This document shows positions 15,596-24,295 of a stretch of DNA of 64,000 bases, piece by piece. Position 1 is the first letter of the stretch. Each line of letters opens with the position of its first letter. This DNA comes from Nitrosopumilus sp. Nsub (GTDB lineage: Archaea; Thermoproteota; Nitrososphaeria; Nitrososphaerales; Nitrosopumilaceae). The translations under genes and the position numbers were made by a program. A model generated the notes under the pieces. That model ran no database searches and had not been told where the DNA came from. It saw nothing but the letters and a program-made list of their open reading frames with translations. Location of the stretch: NCBI RefSeq assembly GCF_001541925.1, contig NZ_LQMW01000017.1, positions 124,001-188,000 on the forward strand, in the 5' to 3' direction.

Positions 15596-17695
15596 TTGCA
15601 TGTGCGACTTAGAAAATTCAGAGTTCGAGCATACCGATGTATTCATGATTCTGGTGAGATTACGGTAGGGGACTTAGCAGCATTTGTAGGACGAAATGAG
15701 AGTGGGAAAACAACCATTTTGCAAGCATTGACATTGTTAAACAGAGACGAAAAAATCTCAGAATTAGATCTTTGTGATGAAATGACTGAAGAGCTTAAAG
15801 AAGAGATCAGATTAGCTGAAGGAGAATTTGAATTAAATGAATATGAAATAGAAATACTCAAAGAAAAATTTCCAGAATTACCAGAAATCAAAAAAATCAA
15901 GTTATTTAGAACAAATAGAAACCCCAAAGTCCAATATGATTTTGAAGAGACAGAAATTAGTGATGTTGATGATGAGGGACTAAATTCATGGGAAAACTTT
16001 ACAAAAGAAATTCTTGAATTTTTAGATACATTACCAAATCACATAAGAATTCAAATTAATACAAAATTATTTGAAGAACAAGTTCCAAAAAATCAAGAAT
16101 CATTTGATAGTGGAATGGCAGAGTTCAGTAATGAATTACATGTAATAGCAATTGAAGAATCAAAAATTCTTGAAGAATGGGAAAAAATTTATCATAAACC
16201 AGAAAATCAATTTTCAAACCTTCTCAGTGGTGAAAGTCAAAAAGTTGCATTAAAGAATTTTATTTATTCAGAATTACATCCAAGGTTTGTATACTTTTCA
16301 GATTATAAGAAAATTTACGGGAATATCAATCTAAACGAATACCTAAGAAAAGAAAATGAACAAAAACAAGATTCAATTGAATTTATTGAGGAATTTGATA
16401 AAGCTGAAACTGTAAGAAATTTGTTTTATTTAGCAGAATTAGACATGAATGAATTAGATGAAGTAAAAGAACAACCATCAAAATGTATCAAATTACTTAA
16501 TACTGCAAGTAACAGATTAACTAAGAAATTAAATCCAGCATGGAAAGGAGATCCTATTCATGTTGATTTAAGATACAATCCAGGAAACATTATGAGTGTT
16601 GTAATTTCAGATGTTCACAAAGATGGAACAATAACAAACACAGGTTTACTAAATAGACGTGCAGAAGGTTTCAAATGGACATTTTCATTTATTGTAAATT
16701 TTGCAGCTGAAACACAACGTTCAGAACTTAAAGAAGCAATTTTACTTTTGGATGAACCAGCAAGAAACCTACACCCAACACAACAGATGGGAATTTCAGA
16801 TTTATTGAAAAATTTGGCAGGCTCTAATCAAGTTCTATATGCAACTCACTCACCATTTATGATATTTGATTATACACCAGGAAATCTATTAGTTGTGGAA
16901 TTAGATAAAAGAAAACATCTTAGTAGAATTTTCTATGATTATTGGAATGCAGATGACAAAACATTAACGCCTATCTTGTATGGATTGTGTAGAGGTCAAG
17001 TAGAAGCAATCGTAGATAGAGAAATTGGAACAAATTCCAGACCAGTTATCATTGTAGAAACAATGTCAGATTCCATGTATTTGAATTCATTTGACAAATT
17101 TTTACAGGATCCAAATATTTCCATGAATCCATTAAACGTAATTGCAGCATTTAATAAAAATTCAGTTTTACCATTGGCCATATTTTATAGAAATCATGGA
17201 TACAAAACATTTGTTTTATTGGATAATACAGAAGAATCAAAACAAATATCTGCACAATTAGAATCAAATCAATTTTCTGCAGTTCAAACAATATTTTTTG
17301 AAAGAGATGGTAAAAAAATGGAATCAATTGAAGATTATGTTGTAGTTGAAGATTATCTCCATGCAGTAAATCAAACATATGAAATTAAATTAAGGCAAGA
17401 AGGATACTCAAATCTTACACCAGAAAGTATTGATTCTAAAGATTCCAAGGGTATTTTAGAAAAATTAAGAAGAGTTTGGCAAGAACATAGTGATGACGAT
17501 TGGGGTGAATTTAACAATGAAGAAATTACCAGATACATTTGTGAAAAGATAACATTAGAAGAAACCAATTTCTTATCAGATAAAACAAAAGACCAATTTA
17601 GATCATTGTACAGATTAATTGCAGAAAGGATTAGACAATATCAAAATACAGTAACTAAACCAGATCTTGAAAAATTTCAAAGAAAGAAGGGTTAA
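15596..17695 (+). CDS. OLD-family-like AAA/ABC ATPase with probable TOPRIM-type C-terminal domain
   Basis: A 699-aa SMC/ABC-type ATPase. Walker A is GRNESGKTT (32-40), Walker B LLLDEP (383-388), followed by an H-loop ATHSPF. Between them is a long helical insertion (about 60-330). After the ATPase, VETMSDSMYL and FVLLDNTEE look like the E and D motifs of the TOPRIM nuclease domain of OLD (overcoming lysogenization defect) proteins, though the second motif is DN rather than DxD. OLD proteins are nucleases, some of them anti-phage effectors. No partner gene such as gajB is next to it. The start is TTG at 15596; the GTG at 15602 is equally possible. Confidence 0.7.
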   Translation: MHVRLRKFRVRAYRCIHDSGEITVGDLAAFVGRNESGKTTILQALTLLNRDEKISELDLCDEMTEELKEEIRLAEGEFELNEYEIEILKEKFPELPEIKKIKLFRTNRNPKVQYDFEETEISDVDDEGLNSWENFTKEILEFLDTLPNHIRIQINTKLFEEQVPKNQESFDSGMAEFSNELHVIAIEESKILEEWEKIYHKPENQFSNLLSGESQKVALKNFIYSELHPRFVYFSDYKKIYGNINLNEYLRKENEQKQDSIEFIEEFDKAETVRNLFYLAELDMNELDEVKEQPSKCIKLLNTASNRLTKKLNPAWKGDPIHVDLRYNPGNIMSVVISDVHKDGTITNTGLLNRRAEGFKWTFSFIVNFAAETQRSELKEAILLLDEPARNLHPTQQMGISDLLKNLAGSNQVLYATHSPFMIFDYTPGNLLVVELDKRKHLSRIFYDYWNADDKTLTPILYGLCRGQVEAIVDREIGTNSRPVIIVETMSDSMYLNSFDKFLQDPNISMNPLNVIAAFNKNSVLPLAIFYRNHGYKTFVLLDNTEESKQISAQLESNQFSAVQTIFFERDGKKMESIEDYVVVEDYLHAVNQTYEIKLRQEGYSNLTPESIDSKDSKGILEKLRRVWQEHSDDDWGEFNNEEITRYICEKITLEETNFLSDKTKDQFRSLYRLIAERIRQYQNTVTKPDLEKFQRKKG

Positions 17696-17728
17696 ACGAA
17701 GAATAATGATGAGAAATACTAAATTAAA

Positions 17729-19921
17729 ATGGAGTTTAAATTAAATATGAAAAAAATGATTAATGTGAAAAAATCTTCAAATAAAGGGATTTTACTTTCA
17801 GTGATCCTATTATTTTCAGTTTCATTAATTTTAGTTCCATCAAACGGATATGCTGAAGAAATTAATGTAAAAAGTATGGGAGTAGAAAAGACATCAATTA
17901 TTACATTCACAAACGATGGGACAAAAGAGATCAAAACATTTAGAATTTGGCTAAGTCAAGATGCAAAGTTTGAATCTTTTAAAACAGAGAAAGGATGGGT
18001 TGGTGAAAAAAATTCACAAGGAGTAATAGTTTTTTCATCATCAGAATCAATTAAAGAAAACCAATCAGTAAAATTTGGAATTAAAACAGATAAACCAAAC
18101 CCAGTCATTAATTGGAAGGGATTAGATAAAACAAATTCAGTCGTAGGTACAGGAGTAATCAGTACAACAAAAATTCAAAAAGTTGATCAAAATCCAAACA
18201 TCGAACCAAGTAAAAACGTCATAGATAATGATGGAGAGATATTTTCAAAATCAGAATTTAGAATAATACCAGATAAACCAAATGCAGGTTCAACAATTAG
18301 AGTAGTAGGCGAAAATTTTGGAGCATCTCAACTTTTTGAGTTTTATATCGACAGTAACAAAATTGGAAATTTTGAGACGGACAATAATGGAAAGTTCATA
18401 ACTACTATGAAAATTCCAAATAATATTTCGGAAGATAGAATAGAATTTAAGGTAAAAAACAATCAAGGTGAAGAAAAAATTGTTAGTTTAAGATTAGGAG
18501 ATAGTCAAAATAGAATTGAAAAGATAGATGATGTAAAAATTACCATTAACGGAATAGGCAAAGTAGTTCATAGAGGAGATAATTTAGAATTATTTGGAAC
18601 AGCCTCACCAGGTAGTGCCGTAATTATAGAAATAAAGGATCCGCAACAAAATATCATTAACAGCAGAACAGAAAAAGTTGATGGTACAGGAAATTGGAAA
18701 TTAGATAAAACAATTAATATTCCATTTGATGCTCCATTTGGAAAATACACCATTATAACTTCAGATGGAAAAAATCAAAATCTAAAATATTGGACAATTG
18801 AAACAGATAAAACAATTTTGCTAACCCCAGCGGAAATAATGTTTGATCCAGGTAGCATAATCAAATTTAACGGAACAGCAACACCAAATCAATTAATCGA
18901 ATTAGTATTAGAAAATAATTTAGGGAAAGAAATAACATCAGATATTATTAGTGTTGGAGAATCAGGATTTGTAGAATTTGAGTATCAAACAACAGAAAAC
19001 GATGATTTAGAAGGTACATGGACATTAATTGCCACTCAAAATAAAGTCAAAGAATTCATTTATGTTGGATATGGAGAAATGCCATCAATTCCAGTAAATA
19101 TTGAATTTGATAAAACAAATTACAAGTCATCAGAAAATGCAATTATCTCCCTATTAGGAAAACCATCAGAAGTGTTGAAAATTATGATAATTAATCCATC
19201 AGGAGCAATCATTGGAGAAGATATAGAAATCAAATTACAAGAAGATGGCCGTGCTACCTACACATTAGAATTGGGAGGGTATGGATCTGGAATTTATACA
19301 GCAGTTGCTCAAAAAGGCAATGCTCAAAGTAGTGAAAAATTCTCTGTAGGCTTACAATTAGGTTCAGGTCCTATTGAGGCACAAACGACACAATTAGAAT
19401 ATGAACAAGGAGAAAGAATTCTATTAATTGGTTCAACTAATCCAAATGTGCTATTGAACGCAGCATTAGTAGATCCTAATGGAGTAGAAATAAAGAAAAT
19501 AGAAATTCCATCAAATAGTGATGGAACATTCAAAGTAGAAGAATTTAAAATTCCAAATAACGCAATTTCAGGAACATGGAAAATTAATGTCAATAGTGGA
19601 TCAAACTTAGATAAAAGTGAATTTGAAGTAATTTTAACACAAGAAGAGGGAATCATAATAGATGTGGGAGACACAATAGAAATTCCAGGATTTGGAGAAA
19701 GTATCAAATTTGGAATTACAACTAGTCAAAAAACATCAGTTACAATACAAATTTTAGATAAAAATGATAGTCAGGTAGGAGAAAGTCTTTCTTGTACACC
19801 AACCACAGACTTCAAATGTGAAATTCTTTGGACATTTCCTAAAGACATAGTTCCTGGAACATATGTCATCAGTGTAAATGATTCAAAAATCACAGTAGAA
19901 AAAACGTTTGAGATAGAATAA
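17729..19921 (+). CDS. Large secreted protein with repeated Ig/MG2-like beta domains, probable cell-surface protein
   Basis: 730 aa with an N-terminal signal peptide (basic stretch, hydrophobic residues about 20-37, likely cleavage after NGYA). The rest is a chain of about seven beta-sandwich-like units of 90-100 aa with recurring themes such as DPGSIIKFNGTATPN, YEQGERILLIGSTNPN and GTYVISV, resembling MG2 or Ig-like surface domains. No C-terminal membrane anchor or sorting signal is visible. Two cysteines near the C-terminus (SCTPTTDFKC) may pair. It could be an S-layer-associated or adhesin-like protein; the function is not known. Follows the OLD-like gene after 33 nt. Confidence 0.65.
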   Translation: MEFKLNMKKMINVKKSSNKGILLSVILLFSVSLILVPSNGYAEEINVKSMGVEKTSIITFTNDGTKEIKTFRIWLSQDAKFESFKTEKGWVGEKNSQGVIVFSSSESIKENQSVKFGIKTDKPNPVINWKGLDKTNSVVGTGVISTTKIQKVDQNPNIEPSKNVIDNDGEIFSKSEFRIIPDKPNAGSTIRVVGENFGASQLFEFYIDSNKIGNFETDNNGKFITTMKIPNNISEDRIEFKVKNNQGEEKIVSLRLGDSQNRIEKIDDVKITINGIGKVVHRGDNLELFGTASPGSAVIIEIKDPQQNIINSRTEKVDGTGNWKLDKTINIPFDAPFGKYTIITSDGKNQNLKYWTIETDKTILLTPAEIMFDPGSIIKFNGTATPNQLIELVLENNLGKEITSDIISVGESGFVEFEYQTTENDDLEGTWTLIATQNKVKEFIYVGYGEMPSIPVNIEFDKTNYKSSENAIISLLGKPSEVLKIMIINPSGAIIGEDIEIKLQEDGRATYTLELGGYGSGIYTAVAQKGNAQSSEKFSVGLQLGSGPIEAQTTQLEYEQGERILLIGSTNPNVLLNAALVDPNGVEIKKIEIPSNSDGTFKVEEFKIPNNAISGTWKINVNSGSNLDKSEFEVILTQEEGIIIDVGDTIEIPGFGESIKFGITTSQKTSVTIQILDKNDSQVGESLSCTPTTDFKCEILWTFPKDIVPGTYVISVNDSKITVEKTFEIE

Positions 19922-19955
19922 AACAATTTTTATTTTAGTGAATTTAGCAATTGAT

Positions 19956-20468
19956 ATGAATCTTAAAGATAAAATTGCAGAATATCCCAATTTTCCAAAA
20001 AAAGGGATTTTATTTAGAGATTTTAGCCCAGTTCTAAAGGATCCATCATCATTATCACAAATTGCAGATGAATTTGCAAAGCATTTTCATCCAAAAAATG
20101 TAGACGTATTTGCAGGAATTGAATCAAGAGGATTTCTTTTAGCAACAATTTTGGCATTAAGATACAATAAAGGCATAGTAATGGTTAGAAAAGCAGGAAA
20201 GCTTCCTGGAAAAACTGCAAAATTATCTTATACAATTGAATATGGAAAAGACACTATTGAAATTCAAAAAGACATTCTTGAAAAAGGTCAAAGAGTGATA
20301 ATTTGTGATGATTTACTAGCTACTGGAGGCACAGCAAAAGCAGCAGGAAAACTAATTGAAAAAGTGGGTGGAGAAATCACAGGATTTGCATTCATAATTG
20401 AGTTAACAGAATTAAACGGAATAAAAGGACTAAGCAAGTACAATTGTAAATCATTGGTGAAGTATTAA
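19956..20468 (+). CDS. apt: Adenine phosphoribosyltransferase
   Basis: Converts adenine and PRPP to AMP. The N-terminus [22 protein letters not shown] is typical, ESRGFLLA follows, and the PRPP-binding loop is [18 protein letters not shown] at 19938 would give 176 aa, but the ATG at 19956 (170 aa) matches the family start and lies about 25 nt after a TATA-like TTTTTATTTT, suggesting a leaderless mRNA. The stop overlaps the mtnP start by one base (TAATG), so the two salvage enzymes are coupled. Confidence 0.92.
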   Translation: MNLKDKIAEYPNFPKKGILFRDFSPVLKDPSSLSQIADEFAKHFHPKNVDVFAGIESRGFLLATILALRYNKGIVMVRKAGKLPGKTAKLSYTIEYGKDTIEIQKDILEKGQRVIICDDLLATGGTAKAAGKLIEKVGGEITGFAFIIELTELNGIKGLSKYNCKSLVKY

Positions 20469-21259
20469 TGGAAAAAGATGTAGAAATTGGAATTTTTGGT
20501 GGAACCGGAATTTATGATTCAGGATTACTTGAAAATCCACAAGAAATTGATATAGATACGCCGTATGGAAAACCGTCAGATACAATCACAGTGGGTGTTT
20601 TCAAAGGAAAAAAAATTGCATTTCTTCCAAGACATGGAAAAAAACATACCATTCCACCACATATGATTAATTTCAAAGCAAATATCTGGGCATTCAAAGA
20701 ATTAGGAATTACAAGAATTATTGCACCATCAGCTGTAGGTAGTTTAAAAGAAGAATTAGAACCAGGCCATGTAGTTTTACCATCACAATTTTTAGATTTT
20801 ACAAAATCAAGAGATGGTTCATTTTCTGAAGACGGCAGAGTTATTCATATTTCAGTTGCAGATCCATTTTGTCCAGAATTACAATCATCAATTCTCAAAG
20901 TAACAGATGAAGAAAATATCGGAATCCATAAAGATTGTACATATGTATGCATTGAAGGTCCACGTTTTTCAACTAGAGCAGAATCTAAATTTTATAGAAC
21001 AACAGGTTCAGATATAATTGGAATGACATTAGTTCCAGAATGTCAACTTGCAAGAGAAGCTCAAATTTGTTATGCATCAATTTCTACAGTAACAGATTAT
21101 GATGTATGGGCAGATAAACCAGTTACAGCAAAAGAAGTCCTTGAAACACTTGGAAAAAATGTTGAAACTACAAAGAAAATTTTGACAAAATTAATTGAAG
21201 AAATTCCAAAAACAAGAAGTTGTTCATGTGCTAAAGCATTAGAAGAAGCAGAATTCTAA
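20468..21259 (+). CDS. mtnP: S-methyl-5'-thioadenosine phosphorylase
   Basis: Splits methylthioadenosine, the by-product of polyamine synthesis, into adenine and methylthioribose-1-phosphate. It shows the phosphate-binding [37 protein letters not shown] and VTDYDVW of the MTAP group. 263 aa is normal. A C-terminal CSC motif (RSCSCAKAL) resembles the CXC disulfide seen in thermophilic archaeal MTAPs. The adenine product feeds Apt, encoded just upstream. Confidence 0.93.
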   Translation: MEKDVEIGIFGGTGIYDSGLLENPQEIDIDTPYGKPSDTITVGVFKGKKIAFLPRHGKKHTIPPHMINFKANIWAFKELGITRIIAPSAVGSLKEELEPGHVVLPSQFLDFTKSRDGSFSEDGRVIHISVADPFCPELQSSILKVTDEENIGIHKDCTYVCIEGPRFSTRAESKFYRTTGSDIIGMTLVPECQLAREAQICYASISTVTDYDVWADKPVTAKEVLETLGKNVETTKKILTKLIEEIPKTRSCSCAKALEEAEF

Positions 21260-21540
21260 TCATCCACAAAAGATTCTTTCTTTAGTCCTTCTGGAACTGT
21301 CATATCTCCTTGAAGTAGATTTTGTTGTAATTTCATTATTACCTCATCTACATCATAACCTAATTTTTTTAGTTCAGTTTCAGTGGTTTGCGATAATTTT
21401 GCTCCAATATTTTGTCCACCAATCCTTCCAAATGCTATAGCAGTAAAACGAAACTCATTATCATCTAAAGTAAAATGACCTGTTATTTTTGCAGCCATTT
21501 GACTACCGTGTATATTATTTATGTGAACTTTAAGTTCCAT
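21256..21540 (-). CDS. Conserved hypothetical protein, 94 aa
   Basis: Acidic small protein ([20 protein letters not shown], then [20 protein letters not shown]) with no signal peptide or membrane segment. The family is not recognised. Its end overlaps the convergent mtnP by 4 nt (CTAA), and it follows a zinc-ribbon gene by 8 nt on the same strand, suggesting a small operon. Confidence 0.6.
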   Translation of the reverse strand: MELKVHINNIHGSQMAAKITGHFTLDDNEFRFTAIAFGRIGGQNIGAKLSQTTETELKKLGYDVDEVIMKLQQNLLQGDMTVPEGLKKESFVDD

Positions 21541-21548
21541 ATTCTGTT

Positions 21549-22001
21549 CTAAATCTCTATAGCTTTGTTAACATTATCTTCAATCAAAAAGCTCCAATGT
21601 TGATCATCCTCAATTTTGAAATTTTCAATTTTTAATGTTATGATTTCCTCATCAACAGTTTCAAACTTTATTGTTCCATTTTCTTTTAATTTTACTAATT
21701 TCCATCTATCCTTACCTTGTTGTAATTTACTTACACAAACTGCCCATTTTGCATCAGAATCAATTCTTGGCATTCCCACAATATCAGTGAGCTCTTCAAT
21801 TCCAAGCTGCTTTTCTTCACAGAAAATTTTCTTACAAACACCACATCTCCAAACATCAACAGAACCAATAGTTCTTTCATTTATGTTGAGATTCACTACA
21901 CCATAGTAAGTAATCTGAGGATTGTCACAACATTTGTAAACCGCTGGAGCTTTTACTTTTTCTTCTTCAGGTTTATCTACAGTTTTAGGGTCACTCAACA
22001 T
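21549..22001 (-). CDS. Zinc-ribbon hypothetical protein, 150 aa
   Basis: Two cysteine pairs (KCCDN near residue 24 and WRCGVCKKIFC near 52) suggest one zinc site in the N-terminal half. The C-terminal part (KWAVCVSKLQQGKDRWKLVK) is predicted alpha/beta. Family unknown. It lies in a minus-strand run with the wHTH gene upstream (19-nt gap) and the 94-aa gene downstream. Confidence 0.6.
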   Translation of the reverse strand: MLSDPKTVDKPEEEKVKAPAVYKCCDNPQITYYGVVNLNINERTIGSVDVWRCGVCKKIFCEEKQLGIEELTDIVGMPRIDSDAKWAVCVSKLQQGKDRWKLVKLKENGTIKFETVDEEIITLKIENFKIEDDQHWSFLIEDNVNKAIEI

Positions 22002-22020
22002 TGTTCACAAATTATTAGTA

Positions 22021-22374
22021 TTATTTAGTCCTTGCATCATCGTAAGGACGTTCTAAAATTACTCCTATATTATCAACAATTTTGTTTCGTTTAAATTCAA
22101 TATTTTCTCGTTCACACATTTTTCTATACATGTTAACTGCAGTAAATCGTGGATGCATTGCTTCAAATTCAGTTTCAGTAATATCAATAAAAGCACCTAG
22201 TCCCATTAGTTCTGTTGCAGTTTTTTTAGCAGAATCAGATGAAATTTTTAATCTCTCTGCAATTTGCGAAGAAGACATTTTTCCATACCAAGTAACTAAC
22301 AAGAAAATTTTAGCCTGAATAGGCGTTAGTTTAATTTCAGAAATTAAATCATTTTCAAGTTTTGAGGAATCCAT
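22021..22374 (-). CDS. Winged-helix transcriptional regulator, TrmB-like N-terminal type
   Basis: 117 aa. LTPIQAKIFLLVTWYGKMSS followed by QIAERLKISSDSAKKTATEL is a winged helix of the TrmB kind, here without a sugar-binding domain. The C-terminal half (FTAVNMYRKMCERENIEFKR) resembles the dimerization helix of this group. DNA target unknown. Confidence 0.7.
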   Translation of the reverse strand: MDSSKLENDLISEIKLTPIQAKIFLLVTWYGKMSSSQIAERLKISSDSAKKTATELMGLGAFIDITETEFEAMHPRFTAVNMYRKMCERENIEFKRNKIVDNIGVILERPYDDARTK

Positions 22375-22418
22375 AATTTCTAGAGAAAATACAAGTACAT
22401 AAAATATGAGTCAAAAGA

Positions 22419-22637
22419 TTATTTTTTAATTAATATTTTTTTTGAAATTTTTAAACTGAATCCCATTGCAATAAAATGTACAATTCCACCCACAATTGCA
22501 GCATTAATCAAATTATCAAGAACAGTCCAGGTAATTAAAAAGGCAATTAATGATGGAACTGTAAGAATAGTAGCCATAATAGTTCCTTTAACAATAATCT
22601 CACTAATCTTTAGTTTAGATTTAGAGGGATCAGACAT
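22419..22637 (-). CDS. Small membrane protein, two transmembrane segments
   Basis: 72 aa with hydrophobic stretches at about residues 18-38 and 44-60, a charged N-terminus and a Lys-rich end. Looks like a DUF-type two-helix protein; the function is unknown. Divergent from the membrane-anchored Hsp20-like gene, with which it shares a short promoter region. Confidence 0.6.
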   Translation of the reverse strand: MSDPSKSKLKISEIIVKGTIMATILTVPSLIAFLITWTVLDNLINAAIVGGIVHFIAMGFSLKISKKILIKK

Positions 22638-22708
22638 TATGAGAATTGTTAAAAATGGTAATAAAAATCAAAGATACTTTATATTTGGTGGGCACTGATT
22701 TGTATTGC

Positions 22709-23170
22709 TTGTCAAGTTACAAAAAAACATATTCAAATGAACAATCATTGAATTTTGTAATTCCAATAATTGTAATCTTATTTTTAGGAATAGTATACAT
22801 AATGAGTCAGAGAGCTGATTCAGGTTATGTCAGTTTTATTCTAATTGGAGCAGCCGCAATAACAATGATCTATTGGGTCAGAGTAATTAAAAAGATGGCA
22901 GTTGAACAAAAACCTGCAACATATGAACAAGCAAGAGAACAAGAAACAAAGAATTGGGTTTATGACTTAATCAAAGGTGAAGGAGAATTTGTTTTTGTAG
23001 CAGAGGTTCCAGGACCTGAAGATAAAATTGCAGTTAGATTAGTAGATGGGATATTATACGTTCGCGGTACAGGTGGATTTTCAAAAGAAATTCCAATTGA
23101 GGGAGCAAATGAAATGCAAATATTTGATTTCAAATATAGAAACGGGGTATTAACACTAAGAATAAAATAA
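22709..23170 (+). CDS. Membrane-anchored protein with Hsp20/alpha-crystallin-like C-terminal domain
   Basis: The frame opens at 22646, but I choose the TTG at 22709 (153 aa): a TATA-like CTTTATATTT (22677-22686) lies about 25-28 nt upstream, giving a leaderless mRNA. Two hydrophobic helices follow (NFVIPIIVILFLGIVYI and VSFILIGAAAITMIYWV). The C-terminal 75 residues (GEFVFVAEVPGPEDKIAVRL, DGILYVRGT, RNGVLTLRIK) have the beta-strand pattern and the closing GVLTLRI seen in small heat-shock proteins. Placing a chaperone-like domain on the membrane is unusual; function inferred only from this resemblance. Confidence 0.65.
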   Translation: MSSYKKTYSNEQSLNFVIPIIVILFLGIVYIMSQRADSGYVSFILIGAAAITMIYWVRVIKKMAVEQKPATYEQAREQETKNWVYDLIKGEGEFVFVAEVPGPEDKIAVRLVDGILYVRGTGGFSKEIPIEGANEMQIFDFKYRNGVLTLRIK

Positions 23171-24295
23171 TTAAAGACTTTTTGCTAGTTCCAATTTTTG
23201 TGGTAAATATTTGTCAGTAATATTCGTCAAACCATACTTTGAGAAAGCTTCCAATTCTGCTTTTCTTTTTAATCTCAAAAATACATCCAATTCTTTTTTC
23301 CAGATTCCATCTTGGTATCTAGGATCTTTTTGTAAGTCATAACATCTCTTAATATCAGATTCAGTCATAGGTATTGTTGGTAACTTGTATTTTTCAATAT
23401 CAGTAGCCCAAACTCCAACCCATTTAGCATCTGGAACGGTTAATTCTCGAAGATGTGCAGCATTTGCAGAACCAGATTTAATTACCATTGCAATATGTTC
23501 TCCATACACATCTCCATCAGTCAAACAAATGATAGGTAATTTCATTTCATCATGAAGTCTTTTCAATAAAGTTCTAGTTGAACGTGGTGCTTGTCCACCA
23601 GTGTTAATGATAATTGATTTGAATTTTTTGTCTACTTGTTCTTCAACAAATCTTGTAAAAAGACCACCTTTCTCAATTGCAATTACAATTTCAGCACTTG
23701 TATCAACTAATTCAGCAGTAGTTAAACTAGGACCAATAGAATAACCATCAGGGTGATTTGCTAAATTCATAGTTTTTCCCTCATATCCAGGAATCGTATA
23801 TTCAATATTCAAATCACCAAAAATCGAACTTCTTTCTTCAGGGAAAATATGAAAATCTTCTCTAGGCTTAGAAGTCACTGCCTCTAAATCTACAATAATG
23901 TTATCAGATTCAGATTGATCTTCAAATTCTACTGCAAATGCTTGAGATGAATAGTAAACATCTCTTAATGTAGATGATTTTTTTTCATTAGTTAATCGAT
24001 TTGCAAAAAATGCTAACCACATTAATTGTGTAAATGATCTTAATTGTGCAGAGTTTCGAGAACTTCTCAAAGCAGCATTATTTCCTAAAATGTATTGTCG
24101 AAGTTTTTTATCATATACAATATTACTTACAGATCTACTAGGAATAGAGAATTTTGGGAATTGTCCATTGTCTAAATCATCATAAATTTTTGCACCGTGG
24201 CTTTTTAACATTTCAAGAATATTCTTTTGTTTGTCATCAGCTTTCTTACTTCGTGCTTTAGCTTTAGAATCTTTTTTTGTTTTACTTGTTGCCAA
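23171..24295 (-). CDS. top6A: DNA topoisomerase VI subunit A
   Basis: Spo11-like catalytic subunit that cuts both DNA strands. The catalytic tyrosine region is RDVYYSSQAF (Tyr114 or 115), and the Toprim acidic motif is CLTDGDVYGEH (about residues 257-267). Length 374 aa is normal. Its start overlaps the end of top6B by 14 nt, so the A2B2 subunits are made together. The N-terminal 25 residues are Lys-rich. Confidence 0.95.
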   Translation of the reverse strand: MATSKTKKDSKAKARSKKADDKQKNILEMLKSHGAKIYDDLDNGQFPKFSIPSRSVSNIVYDKKLRQYILGNNAALRSSRNSAQLRSFTQLMWLAFFANRLTNEKKSSTLRDVYYSSQAFAVEFEDQSESDNIIVDLEAVTSKPREDFHIFPEERSSIFGDLNIEYTIPGYEGKTMNLANHPDGYSIGPSLTTAELVDTSAEIVIAIEKGGLFTRFVEEQVDKKFKSIIINTGGQAPRSTRTLLKRLHDEMKLPIICLTDGDVYGEHIAMVIKSGSANAAHLRELTVPDAKWVGVWATDIEKYKLPTIPMTESDIKRCYDLQKDPRYQDGIWKKELDVFLRLKRKAELEAFSKYGLTNITDKYLPQKLELAKSL

